64,000 nucleotides of DNA from Alitta virens (taxonomy: Eukaryota; Annelida; Polychaeta; Phyllodocida; Nereididae): positions 3,653,515 through 3,717,514 of the forward strand of contig OW028582.1 of assembly GCA_932294295.1 (NCBI GenBank). The letters run 5' to 3'. Both the position numbers and the translations under genes were made by a program. The notes beneath the pieces are model-generated. The model worked only from the letters and a program-made list of their open reading frames with translations, searched no databases and was not told the DNA's origin. Within the stretch, counting starts at the first letter, position 1; each line of letters begins with the position of its first letter. Positions 23,378 to 35,887 of this stretch are shown piece after piece.

Positions 23378-25525
23378 GGCCGAGGTTCTGGACCATGGTC
23401 TGTCCTGTGGGGGTTGCGTGAAATTCAGGGTGGCTGTGAATTTCAGATGCACAATGACATCGTGGGCGCCGTCATTGGGGGATTTTGGATTTTGGTCGAG
23501 CACGCTCGGGTTGTTCGTCACTACAACTGTCTGACACACTTTACACAACAAGGGGATCCCTGAGGAGCCTGGATGGGTTGACCTTGCATCCGTATTGACT
23601 TGCTGTCATTATTAGCTCTGCCATATATCACTATTGGAGCCTGTATCTCGTCCAGAATTGGCCTTGTCTGGTAGTATGCGTGTAAGAGGTATAGTACCGC
23701 TGCAGGAGTTGGTCTAGTGCGGACAGGTGATCTTGCGCTGACACGCCGCAGCCCGTTGTGGCGCAACAGATGACGAAATTGACCTGGTTGTGCCAGAACT
23801 GCATCGGACTAGAGTTCCAAGCTTGTACAACATTGTGAGAAGTTACGTTAGGCAGCTGACACTTCTCAGACACATCCGGGTGCTGCGATTGGATCCATGA
23901 AAGTCCAGCCGACTGGACTTGACTGTGGGGTTGAGTGAGTGGCACTCGTCTGGAACAACGGTCTCATCTCATATTTGTCCAGAATCCGCCTTGTCTGGCA
24001 GTACGCGTGTATGAGGTATAGTACCGCTGCAGGAGTTGGTCTAGTGCGGACAGGTGACCTTGTGCTGACACGCCGCAGCCCGTTGTGGCGCACCAGATGA
24101 CGAAATTGACCTGGTTGTGCCAGAACTGCATCGGCTAGAGTTTCAAGCTTGTACAACTTTGTCAGAAGTTACGTTAGGCAGCTGACACTTCTCAGACACA
24201 TATGGGTGCCGCGTTTGGATCCATGAAAGTCCAGCCGACTGGACTTGGCTGTGGGGTTGAGTGAGTGGCACTCGTCTGGAACAACAGTCTCATCTCATCT
24301 TTTGTCCAGAATCCGCCTTGTCTGGTAGTACGCGTGTACGAGGTAAAGTACCGCTGCAGGAGTTGGTCTAGTGAGGACAGGTGATCTTGCGCTGACACGC
24401 CGCAGCCCGTTGTGGCGCACCAGATGACGAAATTGACCTGGATGTGCCAGAACTGCATCGGACTAGAGTTACAAGCTTGTACAACGTTGTCAGAAGTTAC
24501 GTTAGGCAGCTGACACTTCTCAGACACATCCGGGTGCCGCGTTTGGATCCATGAAAGTCCAGCCGACTGGACTTGGCTGTGGGGTTGAGTGAGTGGCAAC
24601 CGTCTGGAACAACAGTCTCATCTTTGTTCTCGGCCCCGACCCGGATTCAGGTGACATTTCGCTTGGTCGTGGTGTTGATGACTTTGTAGCAGTGAAAGAC
24701 GTCGCTGTCGTTGTCGTCTTTTTCAGTGGTTCGGCCGAGGTTCTGGACCATGGTCTGTCCTGTGGGGGTTGCGTGAAATTCAGGGTGGCTGTGAATTTCA
24801 GATGCACAATGACATCGTGGGCGCCGTCATTGGGGGATTTTGGATTTTGGTCGAGCACGCTCGGGTTGTTCGTCACTACAACTGTCTGACACACTTTACA
24901 CAACAAGGGGATCCCTGAGGAGCCTGGATGGGTTGACCTTGCATCCGTATTGACTTGCAGTCATTATTAGCTCTGCTATATATCACTATTGGAGCCTGTA
25001 TCTCGTCCAGAATTGGCCTTGTCTGGTAGTATGCGTGTAAGAGGTATAGTACCGCTGCAGGAGTTGGTCTAGTGCGGACAGGTGATCTTGCGCTGACACG
25101 CCGCAGCCCGTTGTGGCGCAACAGATGACGAAATTGACCTGGTTGTGCCAGAACTGCATCGGACTAGAGTTCCAAGCTTGTACAACATTGTGAGAAGTTA
25201 CGTTAGGCAGCTGACACTTCTCAGACACATCCGGGTGCTGCGATTGGATCCATGAAAGTCCAGCCGACTGGACTTGGCTGTGGGGTTGAGTGAGTGGCAC
25301 TCGTCTGGAACAACAGTCTCATCTCATATTTGTTCAGAATCCGCCTTGTCTGGTAGTACGCATGTATGAGGTATAGTACCGCTGCAGGAGTTGGTCTAGT
25401 GCGGACAGGTGACCTTGTGCTGACACGCCGCAGCCCGTTGTGGCGCACAAGATGACGAAATTGACCTGGTTGTGCCAGAACTGCATCGGACTAGAGTTCC
25501 AAGCTTGTACAACGTTGTCAGAAGT
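23378..25525. repeat. About 2.15-kb segment shared at 3,388-bp offset, copy B
   Basis: Counterpart of 19990-22137, holding the three-X unit 23535-24889 with the same Xb/Xc chimera. A private change is TACGCATGT at 25360 (copy A has TACGCGTGT), a CpG transition. At about 25527 it switches to Xe text (GTTAGGTTAGG), which marks its right limit. Confidence 0.75.
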
Positions 25526-25919
25526 TAGGTTAGGCAGCTGTCACTTCTCAGACACATCCGGGTGCCGCGTTTGGATCCATGAAAGTCCAGCCGACTGGAC
25601 TTGGCTGTGGGGTTGAGTGAGTGGCACTCGTCTGGAACAACAGTCTCAACTATGTTCTCGGCCCCGACCTAGATTCAGGTGACATTTCGCTTGGTCGTGG
25701 TGTTGATGACTTTGTAGCAGTGAAAGACGTCGCTGTCGTTGTCGTCTTTTTCACAGTGGTTCGGCGGAGGTTCTGGACCATGGTCTGTACTGTGGGGGTT
25801 GCGTGAAATTCAGGGTGGCTGTGAATTTCAGATGCACAATGACATCGTGGGCGCCTTCATTGGGGGATTTTGGATTTTGGTCGAGCACGCTCGGGTTGTT
25901 CGTCACTACAACTGTCTGA

Positions 25920-27275
25920 CACACTTTACACAACAAGGGGATCCCTGAGGAGCCTGGATGGGTTGACCTTGCATCCGTATTGACTTGCAGTCATTATTAG
26001 CTCTGCTATATATCACTATTGGAGCCTGTATCTCGTCCAGAATTGGCCTTGTCTGGTAGTATGCGTGTAAGAGGTATAGTACCGCTGCAGGAGTTGGTCT
26101 AGTGCGGACAGGTGATCTTGCGCTGACACGCCGCAGCCCGTTGTGGCGCAACAGATGACGAAATTGACCTGGTTGTGCCAGAACTGCATCGGACTAGAGT
26201 TCCAAGCTTGTACAACATTGTGAGAAGTTACGTTAGGCAGCTGACACTTCTCAGACACATCCGGGTGCTGCGATTGGATCCATGAAAGTCCAGCCGACTG
26301 GACTTGGCTGTGGGGTTGAGTGAGTGGCACTCGTCTGGAACAACAGTCTCATCTCATATTTGTCCAGAATCCGCCTTGTCTGGTAGTACGCGTGTATGAG
26401 GTATAGTACCGCTGCAGGAGTTGGTCTAGTGCGGACAGGTGACCTTGTGCTGACACGCCGCAGCCCGTTGTGGCGCACCAGATGACGAAATTGACCTGGT
26501 TGTGCCAGAACTGCATCGGACTAGAGTTCCAAGCTTGTACAACGTTGTCAGAAGTTACGTTAGGCAGCTGACACTTCTCAGACACATCCGGGTGCCGCGT
26601 TTGGATCCATGAAAGTCCAGCCGACTGGACTTGGCTGTGGGGTTGAGTGAGTGGCACTCGTCTGGAACAACAGTATCATCTCATGTTTTGTCCAGAATCC
26701 GCCTTGTCTGATAGTACGCGTGTACGAGGTAAAGTACCGCTGCAGGAGTTGGTCTAGTGAGGACAGGTGATCTTGCGCTGACACGCCGCAGCCCGTTGTG
26801 GCGCACCAGATGACGAAATTGACCTGGATGTGCCAGAACTGCATCGGACTAGAGTTACAAGCTTGTACAACGTTGTCAGAAGTTACGTTAGGCAGCTGAC
26901 ACTTCTCAGACACATCCGGGTGCCGCGTTTGGATCCATGAAAGTCCAGCCGACTGGACTTGGCTGTGGGGTTGAGTGAGTGGCAACCGTCTGGAACAACA
27001 GTCTCATCTTTGTTCTCGGCCCCGACCCGGATTCAGGTGACATTTCGCTTGGTCCTGGTGTTGATGACTTTGTAGCAGTGAAAGACGTCGCTGTCGTTGT
27101 CGTCTTTTTCAGTGGTTTGGCCGAGGTTCTGGACCATGGTCTGTCCTGTGGCGGTTGCGTGAAATTCCGGGTGGCTGTGAATTTCAGATGCACAATGACA
27201 TCGTGGGCGCCGTCATTGGGGGATTTTGGATGTTGGTCGAGCACGCTCGGGTTGTTCGTCACTACAACTGTCTGA
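25920..27275. repeat. Three-X unit Xa-Xb-Xd-Yl (1,356 bp)
   Basis: Xb is followed by Xd through the unusual linker GTATCATCTCATGTTTTG (26672-26689). Its GTATCATCT is the text normally found where X joins a long Y, so the join probably formed within or next to that boundary. The Yl copy has private changes: GGTCCTGGTG, GTGGTTTGGCC, GTGGCGGTTG, ATTCCGGGTGG and GGATGTTGG. Confidence 0.8.
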
Positions 27276-30200
27276 CACACTTTACACAACAAGGGGATCC
27301 CTGAGGAGCCTGGATGGGTTGACCTTGCATCCGTATTGACTTGCAGTCATTATTAGCTCTGCTATATATCACTATTGGAGCCTGTATCTCGTCCAGAATT
27401 GGCCTTGTCTGGTAGTATGCGTGTAAGAGGTATAGTACCGCTGCAGGAGTTGGTCTAGTGCGGACAGGTGATCTTGCGCTGACACGCCGCAGCCCGTTGT
27501 GGCGCAACAGATGACGAAATTGACCTGGTTGTGCCAGAACTGCATCGGACTAGAGTTCCAAGCTTGTACAACATTGTGAGAAGTTACGTTAGGCAGCTGA
27601 CACTTCTCAGACACATCCGGGTGCTGCGATTGGATCCATGAAAGTCCAGCCGACTGGACTTGGCTGTGGGGTTGAGTGAGTGGCACTCGTCTGGAACAAC
27701 AGTCTCATCTCATATTTGTCCAGAATCCGCCTTGTCTGGTAGTACGTGTGTATGAGGTATAGTACCGCTGCAGGAGTTGGTCTAGTGCGGACAGGTGACC
27801 TTGTGCTGACACGCCGCAGCCCGTTGTGGCGCACCAGATGACGAAATTGACCTGGTTGTGCCAGAACTGCATCGGACTAGAGTTCCAAGCTTGTACAACG
27901 TTGTCAGAAGTTACGTTAGGCAGCTGACACTTCTCAGACACATCCGGGTGCCGCGTTTGGATCCATGAAAGTCCAGCCGACTGGACTTGGCTGTGGGGTT
28001 GAGTGAGTGGCACTCGTCTGGAACAACAGTCTCATCTTTGTTCCTGGCCCCGACCCGGATTCAGGTGACATTTCGCTTTGTCGTGGTGTTGATGACTTTG
28101 TAGCAGTGAAAGACATCGCTGTCGTTGTCGTCTTTTTCACAGTGGTTCGGCCGAGGGTTGCGTGGAATTCAGGGTGGCTGTGAATTTCAGATGCACAATG
28201 ACATCGTGGGCGCCGTCATTGGGGGATTTTGGATTTTGGTCGAGCACGCTCGGGTTGTTCGTCACTACAACTGACTGGCGCACACCTTACACAACATGGG
28301 GATCCCTGAGGAGCCTGTATGGGTTGACCTTGCATCCGTATTGACTTGCAGTCATTATTAGCTCCGCTATATATCACTATTGGAGCCTTTATCTCGTCCA
28401 GAATCGGCCTTGTCTGGTAGTATGCGTGTAAGAGGTATAGTACCGCTGCAGGAGTTGGTCTAGTGCAGACAGGTTATCTTGCGTTGACAGGCCGCAGCCC
28501 GTTGTGGCACACCAGATGACGAAATTGACCTGGTTGTGCCAGAACTGCATCGGCTAGAGTTCCAAGCTTGTACAACTTTGTCAGAAGTTATGTTAGGCAG
28601 CTGACACTTCTCAGACACATACGGGTGCCGCGTTTGGATCCATGAAAGTCCAGCCGACTGGACTTGGCTGTGGGGTTGAGTGAGTGGCACTCGTCTGGAA
28701 CAACAGTCTCATCTCATCTTTTGTCCAGAATCCGCCTTGTCTGGTAGTACGCGTGTACGAGGTAAAGTACCGCTGCAGGAGTTGGTCTAGTGAGGACAGG
28801 TGATCTTGCGCTGACACGCCGCAGCCCGTTGTGGCGCACCAGATGACGAAATTGACCTGGTTGTGCCAGAACTGCATCGGACTAGAGTTACAAGCTTGTA
28901 CAACGTTGTCAGAAGTTACGTTAGGCAGCTGACACTTCTCAGACACATCCGGGTGCCGCGTTTGGATCCATGAAAGTCCAGCCGACTGGACTTGGCTGTG
29001 GGGTTGAGTGAGTGGCACTCGTCTGGAACAACAGTATCATCTTTGTTCTCGGCCCCGACCCGGATTCAGGTGACATTTCGCTTGGTCGTGGTGTTGATGA
29101 CTTTGTAGCAGTGAAAGACGTCGCTGTCGTTGTCGTCTTTTTCACAGTGGTTCGGCCGAGGTTCTGGACCATGGTCTGTCCTGTGGGGGTTGCGTGAAAT
29201 TCAGGGTGGCTGTGAATTTCATATGCACAGTGACATCGTGGGCGCCATCATTGGGGGATTTTGGATTTTGGTCGAGCACGCTCGGGTTGTTCGTCACTAC
29301 AACTGACTGGCGCACACTTTACACAACAAGGGGATCCCTGAGGAGCCTGGATGGGTTGACCTTGCATCCGTATTGACTTGCAGTCATTATTAGCTCTGCT
29401 ATATATCACTATTGGAGCCTGTATCTCGTCCAGAATTGGCCTTGTCTGGTAGTATGCGTGTAAGAGGTATAGTACCGCTGCAGGAGTTGGTCTAGTGCGG
29501 ACAGGTGATCTTGCGCTGACACGCCGCAGCCCGTTGTGGCGCAACAGATGACGAAATTGACCTGGTTGTGCCAGAACTGCATCGGACTAGAGTTCCAAGC
29601 TTGTACAACATTGTGAGAAGTTACGTTAGGCAGCTGACACTTCTCAGACACATCCGGGTGCTGCGATTGGATCCATGAAAGTCCAGCCGACTGGACTTGG
29701 CTGTGGGGTTGAGTGAGTGGCACTCGTCTGGAACAACAGTCTCATCTCATATTTGTCCAGAATCCGCCTTGTCTGGTAGTACGCGTGTATGAGGTATAGT
29801 ACCGCTGCAGGAGTTGGTCTAGTGCGGACAGGTGACCTTGTGCTGACACGCCGCAGCCCGTTGTGGCGCACCAGATGACGAAATTGACCTGGTTGTGCCA
29901 GAACTGCATCGGACTAGAGTTCCAAGCTTGTACAACGTTGTCAGAAGTTACGTTAGGCAGCTGACACTTCTCAGACACATCCGGGTGCCGCGTTTGGATC
30001 CATGAAAGTCCAGCCGACTGGACTTGGCTGTGGGGTTGAGTGAGTGGCACTCGTCTGGAACAACAGTCTCATCTTTGTTCCTGGCCCCGACCCGGATTCA
30101 GGTGACATTTCGCTTTGTCGTGGTGTTGATGACTTTGTAGCAGTGAAAGACATCGCTGTCGTTGTCGTCTTTTTCAGTGGTTCGGCCGAGGGTTGCGTGG

Positions 30201-31347
30201 AATTCAGGGTGGCTGTGAATTTCAGATGCACAATGACATCGTGGGCGCCGTCATTGGGGGATTTTGGATTTTGGTCGAGCACGCTCGGGTTGTTCGTCAC
30301 TACAACTGACTGGCGCACACCTTACACAACATGGGGATCCCTGAGGAGCCTGTATGGGTTGACCTTGCATCCGTATTGACTTGCAGTCATTATTAGCTCC
30401 GCTATATATCACTATTGGAGCCTTTATCTCATCCAGAATCGGCCTTGTCTGGTAGTATGCGTGTAAGAGGTATAGTACCGCTGCAGGAGTTGGTCTAGTG
30501 CAGACAGGTTATCTTGCGTTGACAGGCCGCAGCCCGTTGTGGCACACCAGATGACGAAATTGACCTGGTTGTGCCAGAACTGCATCGGCTAGAGTTCCAA
30601 GCTTGTACAACTTTGTCAGAAGTTACGTTAAGCAGCTGACACTTCTCAGACACATACGTGTGCCGCGTTTGGATCCATGAAAGTCCAGCCGACTGGACTT
30701 GGCTGTGGGGTTGAGTGAGTGGCACTCGTCTGGAACAACAGTCTCATCTCATCTTTTGTCCAGAATCCGCCTTGTCTGGTAGTACGCGTGTACGAGGTAA
30801 AGTACCGCTGCAGGAGTTGGTCTAGTGAGGACAGGTGATCTTGCGCTGACACGCCGCAGCCTGTTGTGGCGCACCAGATGACGAAATTGACCTGGTTGTG
30901 CCAGAACTGCATCGGACTAGAGTTACAAGCTTGTACAACGTTGTCAGAAGTTACGTTAGGCAGCTGACACTTCTCAGACACATCCGGGTGCCGCGTTTGG
31001 ATCCATGAAAGTCCAGCCGACTGGACTTGGCTGTGGGGTTGAGTGAGTGGCACTCGTCTGGAACAACAGTATCATCTTTGTTCTCGGCCCCGACCCGGAT
31101 TCAGGTGACATTTCGCTTGGTCGTGGTGTTGATGACTTTGTAGCAGTGAAAGACGTCGCTGTCGTTGTCGTCTTTTTCACAGTGGTTCGGCCGAGGTTCT
31201 GGACCATGGTCTGTCCTGTGGGGGTTGCGTGAAATTCAGGGTGGCTGTGAATTTCATATGCACAGTGACATCGTGGGCGCCATCATTGGGGGATTTTGGA
31301 TTTTGGTCGAGCACGCTCGGGTTGTTCGTCACTACAACTGACTGGCG

Positions 31348-32048
31348 CACACTTTACACAACAAGGGGATACCTGAGGAGCATGTATGGGTTGAACTTGC
31401 ATCCGTATTGACTTGCAGTCATTATTAGCTCTGCTATATATCACTATTGGAGCCTTTATCTCGTCCAGAATCGGCCTTGTCTGGCAGTACGCGTGTAAGA
31501 AGTATAGTACCGCTGCAGGAGTTGGTGTAGTGCGGACAGGTGATTTTGAGCTGACACGCCGCAGCCCGTTGTGGCGCACCAGATGACGAAATTGACCTGG
31601 TTGTGCCAGAACTGCATCGGACTAGAGTTCCAAGCTTGTACAACATTGTGAGAAGTTACGTTAGGCAGCTGACACTTCTCAGACACATCCGGGTGCCGCG
31701 TTTGGATCCATGAAAGTCCAGCCGACTGGACTTGGCTGTGGGGTTGAGTGAGTGGCACTCGTCTGGAACAACAGTATCATCTTTGTTCTTGGCCCCGACC
31801 CGGATTCAGGTGACATTTTGCTTGGTCGTGGTGTTGATGACTTTGTAGCAGTGAAAGACGTCGCTGTCGTTGTCGTCTTTTTCAGTGGTTCGGCCGAGGT
31901 TCTGGACCATGGTCTGTCCTGTGGGGGTTGCGTGAAATTCAGGGTGGCTGTGAATTTCAGATGCACAATGACATCATGGGCGCCGTCATTGGGGGATTTT
32001 GGATTTTGGTCGAGCACGCTCGGGTTGTTCGTCACTACAACTGTCTGA
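31348..32048. repeat. Single-X Xf-Yl unit (701 bp)
   Basis: Third Xf locus. It has AAGAAGTATAG at 31496 where others have AAGAGGTATAG, and the Y shows CATTTTGCTTGG and ACATCATGGG, both CpG-to-TpG or CpA changes. An identical copy is at 48403-49103. Confidence 0.82.
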
Positions 32049-32119
32049 CACACTTTACACAACAAGGGGATCCCTGAGGAGCCTGGATGGGTTGACCTTG
32101 CATCCGTATTGACTTGCAC

Positions 32120-35100
32120 TCATTATTAGCTCTGCTATATATCACTATTGGAGCCTGTATCTCGTCCAGAATTGGCCTTGTCTGGTAGTATGCGTGTAAG
32201 AGGTATAGTACCGCTGCAGGAGTTGGTCTAGTGCGGACAGGTGATCTTGCGCTGACACGCCGCAGCCCGTTGTGGCGCAACAGATGACGAAATTGACCTG
32301 GTTGTGCCAGAACTGCATCGGACTAGAGTTCCAAGCTTGTACAACATTGTGAGAAGTTACGTTAGGCAGCTGACACTTCTCAGACACATCCGGGTGCTGC
32401 GATTGGATCCATGAAAGTCCAGCCGACTGGACTTGGCTGTGGGGTTGAGTGAGTGGCACTCGTCTGGAACAACAGTCTCATCTCATATTTGTCCAGAATC
32501 CGCCTTGTCTGGCAGTACGCGTGTATGAGGTATAGTACCGCTGCAGGAGTTGGTCTAGTGCGGGCAGGTGACCTTGTGCTGACACGCCGCAGCCCGTTGT
32601 GGCGCACCAGATGACGAAATTGACCTGGTTGTGCCAGAACTGCATCGGACTAGAGTTCCAAGCTTGTACAACGTTGTCAGAAGTTACGTTAGGCAGCTGA
32701 CACTTCTCAGACACATCCGGGTGCCGCGTTTGGATCCATGAAAGTCCAGCCGACTGGACTTGGCTGTGGGGTTGAGTGAGTGGCACTCGTCTGGAACAAC
32801 AGTCTCATCTTTGTTCCTGGCCCCGACCCGGATTCAGTTGACATTTCGCTTTGTCGTGGTGTTGATGACTTTGTAGCAGTGAAAGACGTCGCTGTCGTTG
32901 TCGTCTTTTTCACAGTGGTTCGGCCGAGGGTTGCGTGGAATTCAGGGTGGCTGTGAATTTCAGATGCACAATGACATCGTGGGCGCCGTCATTGGGGGAT
33001 TTTGGATTTTGGTCGAGCACGCTCGGGTTGTTCGTCACTACAACTGACTGGCGCACACCTTACACAACATGGGGATCCCTGAGGAGCATGTATGGGTTGA
33101 CCTTGCATCCGTATTGACTTGCAGTCATTATTAGCTCCGCTATATATCACTATTGGAGCCTTTATCTCGTCCAGAATCGGCCTTGTCTGGTAGTATGCGT
33201 GTAAGAGGTATAGTACCGCTGCAGGAGTTGGTCTAGTGCAGACAGGTTATCTTGCGTTGACACGCCGCAGCCCGTTGTGGCGCACTAGATGACGAAATTG
33301 ACCTGGTTGTGCCAGAACTGCATCGGCTAGAGTTTCAAGCTTGTACAACTTTGTCAGAAGTTACGTTAGGCAGCTGACACTTCTCAGACACATATGGGTG
33401 CCGCGTTTGGATCCATGAAAGTCCAGCCGACTGGACTTGGCTGTGGGGTTGAGTGAGTGGCACTCGTCTGGAACAACAGTCTCATCTCATCTTTTGTCCA
33501 GAATCCGCCTTGTCTGGTAGTACGCGTGTACGAGGTAAAGTACCGCTGCAGGAGCTGGTCTAGTGAGGACAGGTGATCTTGCGCTGACACGCCGCAGCCC
33601 GTTGTGGTGCACCAGATGACGAAATTGACCTGGATGTGCCAGAACTGCATCGGACTAGAGTTACAAGCTTGTACAACGTTGTCAGAAGTTACGTTAGGCA
33701 GCTGACACTTCTCAGACACATCCGGGTGCCGCGTTTGGATCCATGAAAGTCCAGCCGACTGGACTTGGCTGTGGGGTTGAGTGAGTGGCAACCGTCTGGA
33801 ACAACAGTCTCATCTTTGTTCTCGGCCCCGACCCGGATTCAGGTGACATTTCGCTTGGTCGTGGTGTTGATGACTTTGTAGCAGTGAAAGACGTTGCTGT
33901 CGTTGTCGTCTTTTTCACAGTGGTTCGGCCGAGGTTCTGGACCATGGTCTGTCCTGTGGGGGTTGCGTGAAATTCAGGCTGGCTGTGAATTTCATATGCA
34001 CAGTGACATCGTGGGCGCCGTCATTGGGGGATTTTGGATTTTGGTCGAGCACGCTCGGGTTGTTCGTCACTACAACTGACTGGCGCACACTTTACACAAC
34101 AAGGGGATCCCTGAGGAGCCTGGATGGGTTGACCTTGCATCCGTATTGACTTGCAGTCATTATTAGCTCTGCTATATATCACTATTGGAGCCTGTATCTC
34201 GTCCAGAATCGGCCTTGTCTGGTAGTATGCGTGTAAGAGGTATAGTTCCGCTGCAGGAGTTGGTCTAGTGCGGACAGGTGATCTTGGGCTGACACGCCGC
34301 AGCCCGTTGTGGCGCAACAGATGACGAAATTGACCTGGTTGTGCCAGAACTGCATCGGACTAGAGTTCCAAGCTTGTACACCATTGTGAGAAGTTAGGTT
34401 AGGCAGCTGTCACTTCTCAGACACATCCGGGTGCCGCGTTTGGATCCATGAAAGTCCAGCCGACTGGACTTGGCTGTGGGGTTGAGTGAGTGGCACTCGT
34501 CTGGAACAACAGTCTCAACTATGTTCTCGGCCCCGACCTAGATTCAGGTGACATTTCGCTTGGTCGTGGTGTTGATGACTTTGTAGCAGTGAAAGACGTC
34601 GCTGTCGTTGTCGTCTTTTTCACAGTGGTTCGGCGGAGGTTCTGGACCATGGTCTGTACTGTGGGGGTTGCGTGAAATTCAGGGTGGCTGTGAATTTCAG
34701 ATGCACAATGACATCGTGGGCGCCGTCATTGGGGGATTTTGGATTTTGGTCGAGCACGCTCGGGTTGTTCGTCACTACAACTGTCTGACACACTTTACAC
34801 AACAAGGGGATCCCTGAGGAGCCTGGATGGGTTGACCTTGCATCCGTATTGACTTGCAGTCATTATTAGCTCTGCTATATATCACTATTGGAGCCTGTAT
34901 CTCGTCCAGAATTGGCCTTGTCTGGTAGTATGCGTGTAAGAGGTATAGTACCGCTGCAGGAGTTGGTCTAGTGCGGACAGGTGATCTTGCGCTGACACGC
35001 CGCAGCCCGTTGTGGCGCCACAGATGACGAAATTGACCTGGTTGTGCCAGAACTGCATCGGACTAGAGTTCCAAGCTTGTACAACATTGTGAGAAGTTAC

Positions 35101-35887
35101 GTTAGGCAGCTGACACTTCTCAGACACATCCGGGTGCTGCGATTGGATCCATGAAAGTCCAGCCGACTGGACTTGGCTGTGGGGTTGAGTGAGTGGCACT
35201 CGTCTGGAACAACAGTCTCATCTCATATTTGTCCAGAATCCGCCTTGTCTGGTAGTATGCGTGTATGAGGTATAGTTCCGCTGCAGGAGTTGGTCTAGTG
35301 CGGACAGGTGACCTTGTGCTGACACGCCGCAGCCCGTTGTGGCGCACCAGATGACGAAATTGACCTGGTTGTGCCAGAACTGCATCGGACTATAGTTCCA
35401 AGCTTGTACAATGTTGTCAGAAGTTACGTTAGGCAGCTGACACTTCTCAGACACATCCGGGTGCCGCGTTTGGATCCATGAAAGTCCAGCCGACTGGACT
35501 TGGCTGTGGGGTTGAGTGAGTGGCACTCGTCTGGAACAACAGTATCATCTTTGTTCTTGGCCCCGACCCGGATTCAGGTGACATTTCGCTTGGTCGTGGT
35601 GTTGATGACTTTGTAGCAGTGAAAGACGTCGCTGTCGTTGTCGTCTTTTTCAGTGGTTCGGCCGAGGTTCTGGACCATGGTCTGTACTGTGGGGGTTGCG
35701 TGAAATTCAGGGTGGCTGTGAATTTCAGATGCACAATGACATCGTGGGCGCCGTCATTGGGGGATTTTGGATTTTGGTCGAGCACGCTCGGGTTGTTCGT
35801 CACTACAACTGTCTGACACACTTTACACAACAAGGGGATCCCTGAGGAGCCTGGATGGGTTGACCTTGCATCCGTATTGACTTGCAG
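32120..35887. repeat. 3,768-bp tandem duplication, copy A (nested in the 17-kb block)
   Basis: Comprises units of 1,005, 1,032, 703 and 1,028 bp. It matches 35888-39042 at an offset of 3,768 bp. The left limit is 32119 (C, against G at 35887). I found six differences in the shared 3,155 bp: 33233/37001, 33528/37296, 33979/37747, 34212/37980, 34435/38203 and 35019/38787. All six are also present in the copies 17,055 bp on, so this duplication came first. Shared rare markers include GCGGGCAGGTG and GATTCAGTTGAC. Confidence 0.86.
34086..34788. repeat. Single-X Xe-Ye unit in the 3,768-bp duplication, copy A
   Basis: A 703-bp unit with the Xe-Ye markers and an intact hairpin (CTGGACTT). The text TATAGTTCCGC and CTTGGGCTGAC in the X are shared only with its duplicates at 37854, 51141 and 54909. 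Confidence 0.82.
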
